DNA of 64,000 bases from Owenia fusiformis. Its lineage: Eukaryota; Annelida; Polychaeta; Sabellida; Oweniidae. Position numbers and translations under genes: made by a program. Location: assembly GCA_903813345.2 (NCBI GenBank), contig CAIIXF020000004.1:24431985-24495984 (forward strand), in the 5' to 3' direction. Of this stretch, positions 1-11,572 are shown piece after piece; position 1 is the first letter of the stretch, and each line of letters starts with the position of its first letter. Under the pieces are notes generated by a model, which was not told the origin of the DNA, did no database searches, and saw only the letters and a list, made by a program, of their open reading frames with translations.

Positions 1-212
1 ATGTGGTTCTATAGCTAAAAGTGGCTCTATTTACGATATGTTGACTTTTGCCTTACATACGCTGTTCTTTTTTAACAACTAAACATATATTTTATTGCTC
101 TTTTTGGATCAAATATGACATAACCCCTGTCATGGGTCAGTGTAACAGAGCTCCATACTACAGTGACATCTTTTTAACTTATACAAAACTTAATGACATT
201 AAATGTACCTAC

Positions 213-2130
213 CTTCGTTAGAGCTGCCCTGAGTGTCTGTGAAGCTGCCATATCTTTTGCCTCAAGCTGAAACAAAAGACAACATTCTTAATAAGAAATA
301 ATGTTCACTACTTTGTTGCCTATTTGCTCCATTAAGCAGTGATCTCCCCAGCATTAAGGGGAGGCATCAAAAGTTCGATGTCGGATAGAAAACTAAATAA
401 ATCTAGTTAGGGGGGGGGGGGTTCAAACCCATTTCCGTTTGCTATTCGACAAATTTCAACATTTCAAACTTTTGGCTATTTCGACTCAGAATGCCTTGGA
501 ATGGTATAAAAATAAAGATTTTACCTGCTGCTTTCTTCGTCAAGATCATTCCAATGGATTCTATTCTATCAATAATTTTTAAAAGCCGCAAATAACGAGA
601 GGAATTAACAAAAACTAGATCATGTTTAGCAACAATCTTTCAAATTCTCAAACCGGAAGTAAGCGATCAACTTTCATGGTATTTAATTTTTGGGGGGAGG
701 GGGGGTCAGAGTCAAAACTAGATTTATTTAGTTTCTGATCCGACATCGAACTTTTGATGCCTCCCCTAAAGCAAGTGGGCGCAGCACCCATCTGAGATTT
801 TGAAAATATGCTTGCACCCGCCTAAAAATCCATTTGCATCCCCTTGAAAATGAGAAAATCATGAAAATTTGCATTTTTTCACCAATTTTGGTCTAAACTG
901 TGAAAAGGGGAATTATGCACCCACCTGAGAAAAAATCCTGGGGAGATCACTGTAAAGGTATCTATCAACTTGTTTATAGTCATAGAACAGGTTGGATTTA
1001 TTTACTCTAGTTGATTGAAAATCTTAGAAAACATGAAGTTTTTTTAATATCCAAGATTATTCATATTTTAAGGTCTTGGCAATTTGGAGTAAATGAATTA
1101 CTCATTGCTCCTGTGTAATGATACAAGGGTCATCTAGTTTATACGGATCAACCAGATTTTCTTCACTTTTATAGTTTGACTCATATAAACTTTGACTTAC
1201 ATGGATGACTTTGCTTTTCAATATTCTAGTTTTAGTATACTTAGCTTACTTATTAAAGCTAGGGTCTAAAGTCTCAGTCATATTTGCTCTAACGCAGCAG
1301 ACGTAGCATAAAAAATTGACGTACTGCTGCCGTGTATCAAATGTGACGGAGGCATAGGCCTAATCTTATATCTACGAAAATCAATCAATGAATCAAATAA
1401 AAACGATAAATTCTAACTTCGAATTCGATCTAGAAATTCAAAATGACTCAAATTTGGTAAAACGTCAAATGTCGACTTACCTTTTCTAGAATAGGTCCTA
1501 TTACAACAGGCAAAGCCATTGAAGAAAACAGACTTTCCTCTCCCATTGTCATTCTTGCTTCTTTGTAAAGCTGTCTTTCAAAATATCAAATGAAAAATTG
1601 ACTCCACCCAAAAAGTAGGTCAAAATAAAAACTTGTTTTACAGTTTCAAATCGTGAAAATCGTGTACTATCCTTCCTTCGAGAATCTTAAATCGTTCCAA
1701 TTATATGCCTAGATATTCCTATTTATGTTACCCACGTATACGTAGAAACTGTTGACTTCATCATCACATATTTTACAAATTAATCAGTGAAATTCCTTCG
1801 GATGAAAGTCGAATACGGATTCTAGGAATCAGGTCATTGCCTCGTTTTGATAATTTCTCACTTTTTGAAGAGCTCTACAATAACAACAGGTGTCGGGTGC
1901 GGCGAAAGCAGAGAAATAACTCGATCAAAGTGTAATAATAACTCAATCAACGATTGGACTGAAATGGGAGAATTAATATAACGTACTAGCCGTGCCATAA
2001 GTCTAGACATGACATGAGACATCGTGTTATTGTCCGAATGGAGCGCCAGCTGTGTCACTTTTGAAATAAAAAAAGTTTCAAATTCTTTCAACTTTTGAAC
2101 TTGAAGTTGAGACTTCAAAAGAAATTCAGT
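213..2130 (-). CDS. Unidentified gene, 3 exons seen, runs off the left edge
   Basis: Three minus-strand exons splice cleanly: about 2130/2109-1862 (ends in phase 2 at a GTGAG donor), 1574-1481 (acceptor AAAG, donor GTAAGTC) and 266-213 (acceptor TTTCAG, donor GTAGGT). The joined frame has no stop for about 135 codons and reads as a helical, Leu-rich protein (for example LIELLLHFDRVISLL, then FSSMALPVVIGPILEK). I do not recognise the family. The first exon is open from 2130 but has no ATG before 2022; either translation starts at 2022 or the exon begins at a splice acceptor near 2109 (TTTCTTTTGAAG), with earlier exons lying antisense to the transporter gene. The gene is divergent from that transporter. 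Exon structure is well supported by phase; function is unknown. Confidence 0.6.
337..952. mobile_element. TIR element split by a second MITE
   Basis: The ends are inverted copies of CAGTGATCTCCCCAG (337 onward, and its complement ending at 952). The interior is disrupted by the element at 358-766. It lies in the intron between the exons at 1481 and 266 of the minus-strand gene. No coding sequence is seen. A clear target duplication is not visible, so the superfamily is open; the CAG start would fit hAT. Confidence 0.5.
358..766. mobile_element. MITE with TAA target duplication (Harbinger-like)
   Basis: Inverted ends GGGGAGGCATCAAAAGTTCG (left) and its complement (right) extend imperfectly for about 50 bp and include a shared ACTAAATAAATCTAGTT block. 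Flanks TAA at 355-357 and TAA at 767-769 fit the TWA target duplication of PIF/Harbinger elements. It is inserted inside the element at 337-952, so it is the younger of the two. Internal poly-G tracts are present at about 410-420 and 692-706. Confidence 0.65.
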
Positions 2131-2152
2131 TCAACAGCAAGTCGGAAACAAT

Positions 2153-5100
2153 ATGGGACTTACAGTGGTACAGCGTTATGCACTGCGTGGTTGGCTTGCT
2201 GTCATAGGAGGTGTTTTGGTGCATCTTACCCTGGGGACGTTGTACACATTTGGTAAAGTCTCTGATATAATCCCATGACAAATGTAATCACATGACTTTG
2301 ATCACGAGACTCTATACCATATTCTATCCAAAGAGAACACATTATCAAAGAGTATACAATTTTATCGAGACCATAATTACATGACTGCATTCTGGTGTGC
2401 CAGAGCCAGAAACCCTCTTATCTACCATTCACCTTGGAAGGATAAAGATAAAGGGGCTTAAAGGAATATTCCCTGCCAGACCCTTTCTCTCTTGATATGG
2501 TAGCTATAATCATATATATAGTTTCCATATTTAGCAAAACATGGGAAAATGTTTTAATATGGTCAATATTGATCATTTAAAAATCTAGTGCTTATTTCCA
2601 GTGAGCTGCCATCTTTTAAGATTTCTTGCAAGAAATGATGTCATCAACTCTCAATTTCTATAACCTTGCCCATAACAGTATAGGAAAGTAGCACAAAATC
2701 ACTTCTAGACAAGTGATCATTACTTTCTGTGCAAAAATATTTTCAGGGCTTGTCAACTTAGAATAAAAGAAGAGATTTTCAGAAGGATTAAATAAGATAC
2801 AAAGTTGAAAAAGAATATTTAGCTGGTTTTGTAATTCTTAATAGATCCTCACCTAATGCTATATGCAAAGTTGAGAGTCGATGACATCACTTCCTGTGTG
2901 AAATTTTAAAAGATGGCAGCTTACTGGAATTGAGCATCACATTTCTAAGTGATCAAATTTGACCATATCAAAACATTTTTGCGTGTTTTGCTAAACATGG
3001 CAAGCATATATATGGTTATAGCTACCATATGAGGAGATAGATGGTTTGGCAAGGAATATTCCTTTAACTGTGATCGCATGACTCCATAATGAATATTATT
3101 TACATAGTCAAATCTAACCATAATGAGCATAGTGACTTTATTACCTGATATATGAATTATCTTTGATAAACATCTATTTTCTTTTAAGGAAATATGACCC
3201 CATATATCACATCCTATATCCGAGCCAGGAGTGAACCAACGGGACTGCGTTACTCTGAAGGTGTATGGATATTTGCCATCAGTGGTGGATCACAGGGTGC
3301 AGCCATGTTTTTAGGCGGTGTATTTGCTAAGAAAATAGGGCCGAGGTTAACCACTCTACTTGGTGCATGGATAATGAGGTATGCCAAAGTATCCCGTCAC
3401 TTGCTGTTTGATTCTTCTACACTTATAACAGTGAAACCTGTAAAGCAGAACACCTCTAGAAGTGGAATATCTCTGTTAGCTTTTGAGAGTTCAAATACCA
3501 ACGGTCTTGTCATTACATGAACCTCTATAAGTGCAACACTTCCTGTGTGGAACACTTTTTATTAGAGGTACCAAAGGTATTCCACGTGGACAGGTTTAAC
3601 TGTACATGTACTGAATCTTTTCAACAATTAAGATATGAACTGAAATATATGTTGAATAATCCTTTCTTTGCCTGATTTTACATGTATATATACATGTACT
3701 TTATAAAATGCTTGATAATCTCATCTACACTAAATAACTACATAATGATGATTCTTTAAAATTATTTTGCAGTCTTGGTACGTTGCTGACCTACTTCACA
3801 ATAAAGTCTTCCTTCTATGTGTTACTTCTGACTTATGGTGTGATGTATGGGGGAGGGACTGGTATAGCCTACGCAAACCCCCTTGCTTGCGGCATGAAGG
3901 TAAGTGAGCCATGATCGATGTAATTTTAAATTCTTTATGGATAGAGTATCTCTTGGAATTCCAATGTTTGATCATAAAATTTCAAGAAAATAATGATCCA
4001 AAAATATGAAAATAAATAAATAGCCTAATTAAAACGAATAAATGATAAAAAGATAATAGTCACTGAAATGATTTTAATCATGAACCTCTTTATGTTTTCA
4101 TAGTGGCTTCCAAACAACAAGGGACTTGTGAATGGTATTATCGTAGCTGGGTTTGGTGCTGGAGCATTCATATTTGACCAAGTCCAGACTGCATTCATCA
4201 ACCCAGGCAACCTGAAGCCAAATATCACAATGTACAGCAATAACGAAAAGTAAGCAACAATAAAAAGTAGTGATGGAATAAAATTGAAATATTTGATTAA
4301 ATTTAGAAATAAATGATTTTTGCCAGTTTTACCAGATTTTGAATAGTTTTTTTGGCCCAAACAGAACAACTGCTGCCATCTATATTATCCATCAATATAG
4401 AAATTGATGTGTCCTGCTCCATTTTGTTAGTTCTCCCTCGTTATTTCACCACCTAAAGTGGTGATATATTGTTATGGTCTTTAACTTTTTTTTGTAACGG
4501 CAGTTGGTGTTCGAGTTTGGCACCTGTAACAAATAGCAGGTGGTGATATTTTGCATGTTAATGCCTTTTGATCTGATGCCAAGTTTTATGGAATAGTTTC
4601 GGCTTCGGGGAATCTCATCCTTAAAAGATCCATGTAAAGTGTCAACATTACTAGATCCAGCTGAATGTCTTTAGACCCATTAAAAGGGTTTATTCCAAAA
4701 ATAGGATCTCTTAAAAATTGAATTATTATAACTCTGTAAAGTTTGAATGTGTTTCATCAAATATAATTGGTCTTGTCTTTTATTTCATACAAATATATTT
4801 TTTCAAGTAATTACATTTCCAAACAACTTTATATTCACATTTTTAAGTGTGTAAAATTCAGATTTTATTGCAGATATTTTGGGCAGCCTGTTGTATTGGA
4901 TAACATTCCACCTGTCTTCCTCCTGTTGGGAGCAATCTATGCTGTCATGCAACTATTGGGTATATTACTCATCGCAGAACCTCCAAAAATACAGGTAAAT
5001 GATAATCTCTAATGTTTTCAAAAAAATCAAATTCTTCCCACTGAATTCTGCATACTATAAGGCCAATCTCAAAGTTTTTTAATTAATAGGGCCCCAAAGT

Positions 5101-8100
5101 TTCACACTAGATTCTATTCATTGTTGATAAAGTGGCGATATTTCAAACCAGCCAACTGTCTGCAGTGGTAATGAAGTGAGAGTTCATCAGAAGATCACTC
5201 TAAGGTCCATGTATTGTGCAGTATGGCAAGTGATTTTAGACAGTTATATCTTTTGGCATGAGTATTTTCTGGCATACAGTTGTTTTAATTAATTCTAATT
5301 ATAAGGGGTCCAAAGTTTCACACTAGATTCTATTCATTGTTGATAAAGTGGCGATATTTCAAACCAGCCAACTGTCAACAGTGGTAATGAAGTGAGAGTT
5401 CATCAGAAGATCACTCTAAGGTCCATGTGCAGTATGGCAAGTGATTTTAGACAGTCATATCTTTCACCATGAGTACTTTCTGGCCATCAACACAGTTGTT
5501 TTTATTAAAACAATATGTTCTCTTTCAAGTGAAGTCCCCATGATGGTAAAATATTAATCCAACTCTCTGAAAAATGATGGACCTTTGTGTTTGAGAGAAT
5601 TCTTTTATAAAAATATGTTAGGTTGATTAAATGATGTTTCCATACTATGCTTTGCTTCACCAGCTTTTTATTGGTACTAGACATGAAAGTCCCACTAGAG
5701 CAGGTGGAAAACATATAATTTACAATGAAAACACAAAATGGGCCTAATCTCAACATTTAATTTGAGAAAAATGGGACGCAAATTTTGCCTCATGTGTGGT
5801 CAAATTCCATATCTGCCTTTGTAAAACAAAGGGCTAACTTCATCGATTGCATACATGTGTGACAATGCTTTCATGCTTTTATTAATAGGATGAAAATCAA
5901 AAACTACTATCTTCCTCCAAGGATGATGATGATAATTGTAGTCATGACAACACTTATGACATCACAAAGCAAGCCTCCAGCGATGAGGAGAATCATTCCA
6001 TAAGAGCTGATTGGGAGACTCATATTACTGAAATTCCCAGTGTTCATCCAAGGGACGTTTTGAAAACTCGACATTTTTGGACATTATGGGCAACTTTTCT
6101 AGTCAATGGTCAAGGCATTGTTTTCTTCTCATCATTATATAAGGTAGGGTTAAGCATGTAATATGATTGTACACAAATGGACAGTCAAGTCCATTAACAC
6201 TTCTTACTCAAAGTTTTATGCTTCATGTTTAAACTTTCAAGTAGAATAAAGGAATATTTGAAATTACGGAAATACATGTACTGTAGATTTATTTAATTGT
6301 ATTGTTGCAGAAATGCATGATATTGCAGAAATTCTCAAAATTCAGAGAAATATTTTTTGTGTTTTCAAGAACTGTCATGTGATTGTAGGCATATGGCCAG
6401 ACATTTATAGCTGATGACCAATTCTTAGCACTTGTGGGTGCATTTGCTGCTATATTCAATGGTTTTGGTAGAATATTCTGGGGACACTTTGCTGATAGAT
6501 TCTCTTATAAGGTAACTATATATTATAAAAAAAGCAGGCCCGTCGCCAGGGGGGGGGGTTCGAGGGGTTTGAGCGAACCCCCTCTGGCCAAAAGTTCTTT
6601 CAAAATCTTGCAGTTTTTCACCATTCTGAGCACTTTTAAGTGATTTTGGCCAATTTTTGGACCAAAATTGTCCAAAGTGAACCCCCCTGGAATTTTCCAA
6701 AAAGTGAACCCCCTTGGCAAATCCTGGCTACGGGCCTGAACAGTGTAATCGGCCATCAAGTCTCTGTACCTTGTCCCCTCCAAATACTTTCTTTTGGACA
6801 AGATACATTCATGCAAACAAGTGTTAAGAGGGCAATAAAATACAATAAAAGTTATAAATCAGATTTAGTGTTTGTTGCAGTGAGCTTTATCCGGCATTAA
6901 TGTTGTCTGTTGCATGTATCCGTCATTTGACCTTGACCTATAAATGTGACCTTGATATTATTGCTGTATGTTTTTCAGTATGTGTTGCTCACCTAGACAA
7001 TCTGCTTTTTAGATCTTGTTCAAATAAAATAATATTAAATGCTATATTTCCAGAGTGCAATGTTAATACAGACATGTTCTATGTTCTGTCTAATGATGAC
7101 GTTGACTGCTTGCCCATATGGGGGAAAACCCATGTTCTTTATATGGGTCTGCCTCATATTTGGAACGTTCTCTGGCAACTTTGCCCTCCTACCCACCGCT
7201 ACTGCCAAGATATTTGGACCTGAATACGTAGCAATAAACTATGGACTGGTCTTCACTGCTCAGGTACAGAAATTTACATGTATGATGATTCAATCTTGGG
7301 ATGGCCTGTTTGCATTGGTTCAGATAATCTTTTTCCTTGCATTTCTGGATCCAGATATTATTGAGTTGACTAAGATTTTTTCAATTATCAAGTTGAACAT
7401 CGATAAACTAAATAAGTGCTCTCTTAAATTTGGCAAAATTAATCAATTCAAAGTTACAGAATTGGAAAATATGAGTATCTTTTGATATGCCTTTTTTTAA
7501 TTCCAGGCTATAACAGGCCCAATTGGTGCATTCCTTGCCACAGCTCTTAGTGATACTATAGGCTGGTTTGGCATGTTCTGTATTATATCTGCATTTACAT
7601 TCCTAGGTAAGTGAGAAAATATATTGTCAATAGTGTACAAACAATTCAGATGTAATAATTCCATAACTGGCAAAGGCTGGATGTATTTATTTCATGTGTG
7701 AGGTGTTAATACAAATATCCATACATACACACTAAACATGAGTCAAAGTTAAAATATCTAACCAATAATCCCTCCTTGACAAAAAGCATATAAGACCCTG
7801 GTTAAAGCTTTTCATCATTCTGATTTTACTATGATTTAGAAATGTCATAGTTCCTCATTTTCTGTAAGTATTGTGATAACATAAGAGGGGTTAGCACTAT
7901 CTTGAAGAACTTGAATGTATGGTTTTTTTCTCCCTTTATTTGCCAAATTGAGAATAATGGAATTAAGATGGTACACCTGGAGACCTAAAAATTACTTTAC
8001 AATCTATATAATGTATAGTATATATAACTTTATTTTATATCAAAATGACAGAACAATTATGTTTCATAACCAAACAAGAAAGTTGGTGTCACAGACATTT

Positions 8101-8347
8101 CAATGATTAAATTATAATTTCAAACTTTACACAAGGCCTTTAATGAAAATAGTCGGATATTGGTCTCTGGTTACTTATCCCTGGATCTCTGAACCCCAAG
8201 GGTCATGATAGTACATTTTCATGTTCGAGTCCTCCAAAATATGGGTAACCTAACCTCACTATCAACCTGCTACAATAACTTGTATTTTCAGGGTTTCTAC
8301 TGACAATTACATTCAATGCTAAAACGAATGATGGGAAAGATATCTAA
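2153..8347 (+). CDS. Major-facilitator transporter, oxalate/formate antiporter type
   Basis: Ten exons: 2153-2252, 3189-3378, 3773-3899, 4104-4249, 4874-4994, 5889-6143, 6389-6511, 7054-7263, 7507-7606, 8292-8347. All junctions are GT-AG with matching phase; the sum is 1428 nt, 475 residues. The start is the first ATG after an in-frame TGA at 2108. The protein opens with a membrane segment and HLTLGTLYTFGNMTPYITSY, and carries IGPRLTTLLG, GGGTGIAYANPL, GLVNGIIVAGFGAGAFIFDQ and, after an acidic cytoplasmic loop in exon 6, FGRIFWGHFADRF (the repeated MFS loop motif) and FGTFSGNFALLPT. This pattern and the length match the 12-helix OFA branch of the major facilitator superfamily, plasma or organelle membrane carriers of small monocarboxylates; the substrate here is not predictable. 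ATTAAA at 8442 is a possible polyadenylation signal. Confidence 0.9.
3429..3602. mobile_element. MITE, pogo/Tigger-like TIRs, in transporter intron 2
   Basis: The ends read CAGTGAAACCTGTAAAG and, on the other strand, CAGTTAAACCTGTCC, with internal GAACACCTC repeats. It is related to the element at 27781-27938, which has CAGTAGAACCTG ends and a clean TA duplication. Here the left TA is degraded. Confidence 0.5.
4444..4562. mobile_element. MITE of the CATGCAAAATGTCACCAC family (copy 1)
   Basis: Inverted ends: CACCACCTAAAGTGGTGATA on the left and GGTGGTGATATTTTGCATGT on the right. The same termini recur at 17945, 18278, 43340, 44222 and 55192. It lies in intron 4 of the transporter gene and is non-coding. 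Confidence 0.5.
5085..5513. repeat. Two-copy tandem duplication, period about 216 bp
   Basis: The segment starting CAAAGTTTCACACTAGATTC is repeated once, directly adjacent, with few differences (TGTCTGCAG versus TGTCAACAG, and a small deletion near GTCCATGT). It lies in transporter intron 5 and is non-coding. Confidence 0.75.
6535..6738. mobile_element. Short TIR element in transporter intron 7
   Basis: The left end is CAGGCCCGTCGCCAGG and the right end is CCTGGCTACGGGCCTG, an almost perfect 16-bp inverted repeat. Internal text such as GTGAACCCCC is repeated. I see no convincing target duplication. Short reading frames here are chance. Confidence 0.55.
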
Positions 8348-9278
8348 TGAGACAATGCCACTGTAACAGTGCAGTATGTGTGGAATGTAATATGAGTACA
8401 CAGTAAAACCAGTGTATATGTTGCCAGAGGCATGATGTAAAATTAAAGAGGAAACTGAAATCAATCAAGTGAAAGGAGTTATGAAAACAAATGTAAAATC
8501 TGTTACATTTTGGCAAGGTACTTAAATTGAGCAGTAGTAAAATGTCAAGGGCTGGCAAAAATGAATAATTCTCTGGTTTCAGAGAGATTTTAGAACCTGG
8601 GATTCAAGATGTGGATGCATCTAATAAGCATGTATTGACATCTAAGCCTGTCTTTTGATGATAATGAAATACATGTACATAGATTTTCTTGGATCAGTTT
8701 GACCCATGGAATAGGGGGTTGGCCATTGCTTCCTTTGGCATTTGAAAAATCAGAGAGCATAATAGATTAAACAAAGCATCACAAATGCTCAAAATCATAG
8801 AGCAGCGAGCACCTCTGATTGGTTAGGAAAGTAGAGAAATGTTGTGATAAGCTAGAGTGGGATAAGAAATTGTTTAAGAGTCTAGAAAAGGGTAACTACA
8901 GGGTGGGCCAAAAAATGCTACCCAATCTGATTGTAATAATAGGGGTAACATTTTGGCCTACCCTATAAATAAACAGGGTGAAACATTTTATCTCAGAAGA
9001 TGGAATTCGTTACTCTTAAAGAAATTTTTTTCAACTGAACCTATAGCTATTAAAAATAAAACAATTTAAGAAAATATATTCCAACATGCAACTCAAATTT
9101 CATGAAATCTTTGCTGTATATTATCACATTTTCTGGATGTCACCCAATGATGGAGTCCCTCACCTCAAGTTTCTTTTTAAGATATTCCTTTTCTTTTTGT
9201 TGGCACATACAAAACCTTTCCCAATACTAGATCTTCCCACAAAAATTCAGTATATAAAAAGATAATATGAGGTTATAT
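8348..9278. other. Intergenic, transporter 3' side; one hairpin MITE
   Basis: No supported gene. At 8899-8965 a short hairpin has arms CAGGGTGGGCCAAAAAATG and TAGGGTAGGCCAAAATG, flanked by TA, typical of a deleted mariner-type element. The rest is AT-rich DNA in which I recognise nothing. Confidence 0.5.
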
Positions 9279-9722
9279 CACAGGCTGGTATCGAAAAATT
9301 TGTCTGCTGTGACGGAGCGTGCTATTTTGCATAGAATCACTAGGAAATCCACACAATTTATTTTTTTACTCATATGTTTTGCTATATCAAAGAAAATTAC
9401 TGACTCCATGCAATGAATATATCATTTGCGGGTAACTTTAAATTCTGTTTGAAGTCCAACAACGCTAAGAGTAAAAGCTATTGAAAACGGCGTCGGAGTA
9501 TCATACTCCAAAATGTACCATTTCTTTTATTTCTTTTTAATGGTACAATATAGCGACACGATAATATTACCATGTTTTCAGCTTAACTCTGAAGGTATTA
9601 ATGAGATCTTTATGTATTGGGTATTTTTAATTTTTTTGATAAAAAATAATAATTAAATTTTTTGTCCGCTGTGACGGAGCAGTTTCAAATCTGAAATACG
9701 TTAAGAATTGAGATTCATTATA
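9279..9722. repeat. Left inverted terminal repeat of the retroelement
   Basis: Starts CACAGGCTGGTATCGAAAAA and contains two copies of a CCGCTGTGACGGAGC-type word (about 9308 and 9667). It matches the reverse complement of 14896-15334 with scattered substitutions and small indels over about 440 bp. Confidence 0.8.
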
Positions 9723-10565
9723 TATTTCTTTACAACTAAACTTTAGAGGAGCGAGCGTGTCAAATCTCTTTCGTAAAGTATTCTGAAAAATGAAACGTAA
9801 TAAAAGTACACAATTCAAATTCTGAGATGTATATACGACCACTCTTTAAGCTTCATTTCTCAGTTTGTACTGCAATCCAACTTATGCATGGTAACTCATG
9901 AAAATGATAGTCAACTTCCATTTCAGTAAAGGTTATTTGCCTTTCGTAGTGCCCTCTGTGGATCCATCGGCCTGACATGGTCATTTTTTACGGTAACTTG
10001 ATTATTTGAAGTAAAATGATTTGCTGAAGATGAAGCTAAATACATATAATGGTATGGACTGTGGATTGTTCTACCCTCTTTAGTCGTTCTAAAAGGTAAG
10101 TTGAGTGTATCTTGAAATACGAAAATGCAAAATTTGATTTTAAGATCGTTCTTTATTTGACTAAGAGTTATGGCTATCTGATGCAACTACAGTAAAATAT
10201 GTGTACAGTGAAAACATATGGAGCCCAAAAATGTGTTCCCAGTTGGTAGATATGTTCACTCAATTTGTAAGTTTAATTAATTAAACTTGATTTAAATTAT
10301 GCAGCAACAGATCGTCTCAGATATAGGGCCAGCCTCTAACATTAAACCTACAAATCATTTGTCAAGGGGGCTGGCCTTATCTATGACAGATGTCATTCTC
10401 AGACACGTGTTCTGGTCTATGCTCCCTTCAGTTGCTTCTTAGCCTGCTAACTGGCTGTAATGATAAATGTTTGCTCGCTAATTTAAATAGGATTTATTGA
10501 AATAGGAATAAAATAACAAAATAAAATAACAAATAAGAATAACAAAATAAAAGTGCAGAGTCAAA

Positions 10566-11564
10566 ATGCCTCCTAAATCCAGGAAGAAAGATTGTGAGAT
10601 TGGAGAAGACATTCTTGTGCAATTTTGCGATAATATTGGACTATCATCAAATGCAGTTAAAACTCTGAGGAGTGAATGTTTTACCTCGAAGGAGGCCTTA
10701 GACTCAATGGACCTTGACGCTATCATGAGTCTAAACTTGCGTGCTGGGGACATATGTATTTTGAAAAAGCACATAGCATCAACAAAAGTCCAACCTTCCG
10801 TAAATGAGGATGTATCGCCCATGAATGAAATACCCATTTCAAAACTGTTACAAGGCCCACCTGGTACACCTATGCCTCAAATAGGACAATCACCGGATAG
10901 CAGCGTGACAAGTACCGCCGTACATGGGGCAGCCGCATCAATCTCCCCACTGGTTTACCTGATGCCTGTACAGGATAAAGCAGTAGGTGAGCTAAAAATA
11001 ATTGATTTTATTGATAAATCAATAGAGATAAATAGCGACCAGGAGCTATCGATTTCAAAAAGAGGAGATCAAAATATTCTTGTGTCAAAATCCTCGAAGA
11101 GAGAAGATAAGATATCACCCTTTGAATGGGCTGTCGCAAATGCAAGGATAATGGCGAAACTGGTGCAGTCTGGAAAGCTTGCTACACAGGGTGTCCTGGA
11201 ATACCAAGCATATACTGTTAAGATATTTCAACATGCCATTGCGTATGAATGGCAAGGTGTCCTGGCCCTCGACAGAGAATACCGCAAGGCACAACATATA
11301 CATGGCTTCCCATGGGGAGCAGATCTCAGTCACTTGGATATAAAGCACCTTAAAAGGAAGCAAACCATGTATGCAAATAAGCCCCCAACACAATCTGTAT
11401 CTGTGCAAAAATCGCAAGTTTTCCCATACCCCTGCAAGGATTACAACAGCGAGGTAGGGTGCTCACGCACTACCTGTAAATTTGCACACATCTGCGCAGA
11501 TTGTAAAGGTAAACACCCTAAAGTTAAACACCCCTCATCAGAAAAAGCACCCCAGGAAAACTAA
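10566..11564 (+). CDS. Gag-like protein of the tyrosine-recombinase retroelement
   Basis: 332 residues from a clear ATG. The N-terminal 70 residues are helical and acidic (EDILVQFCDNIGLSSNAVK). The middle is Pro/Ser rich. Near residues 294-325 a Cys/His cluster (C-x8-C-x5-C-x3-H, then C-x2-C-x4-H) gives a zinc-finger resembling the CCCH-type fingers found at the end of Ngaro and DIRS gag proteins; I infer RNA binding in a cytoplasmic particle. The stop at 11562-11564 lies inside the RT frame, which is open across it in the -1 frame. No disruption is seen. Confidence 0.8.
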   Translation: MPPKSRKKDCEIGEDILVQFCDNIGLSSNAVKTLRSECFTSKEALDSMDLDAIMSLNLRAGDICILKKHIASTKVQPSVNEDVSPMNEIPISKLLQGPPGTPMPQIGQSPDSSVTSTAVHGAAASISPLVYLMPVQDKAVGELKIIDFIDKSIEINSDQELSISKRGDQNILVSKSSKREDKISPFEWAVANARIMAKLVQSGKLATQGVLEYQAYTVKIFQHAIAYEWQGVLALDREYRKAQHIHGFPWGADLSHLDIKHLKRKQTMYANKPPTQSVSVQKSQVFPYPCKDYNSEVGCSRTTCKFAHICADCKGKHPKVKHPSSEKAPQEN

Positions 11565-11572
11565 TAAGCCCC

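Noticed and set aside
6425-6900. Frames around the element in transporter intron 7
   Set aside because: They cross the MITE terminal repeats and exon 7 in wrong frames; exon 7 is 6389-6511 only.
11555-11564. Canonical -1 slippery heptamer at the gag-RT junction
   Set aside because: GGAAAAC and nearby A-runs do not fit X-XXY-YYZ in the gag frame, so the way RT is expressed is left open.
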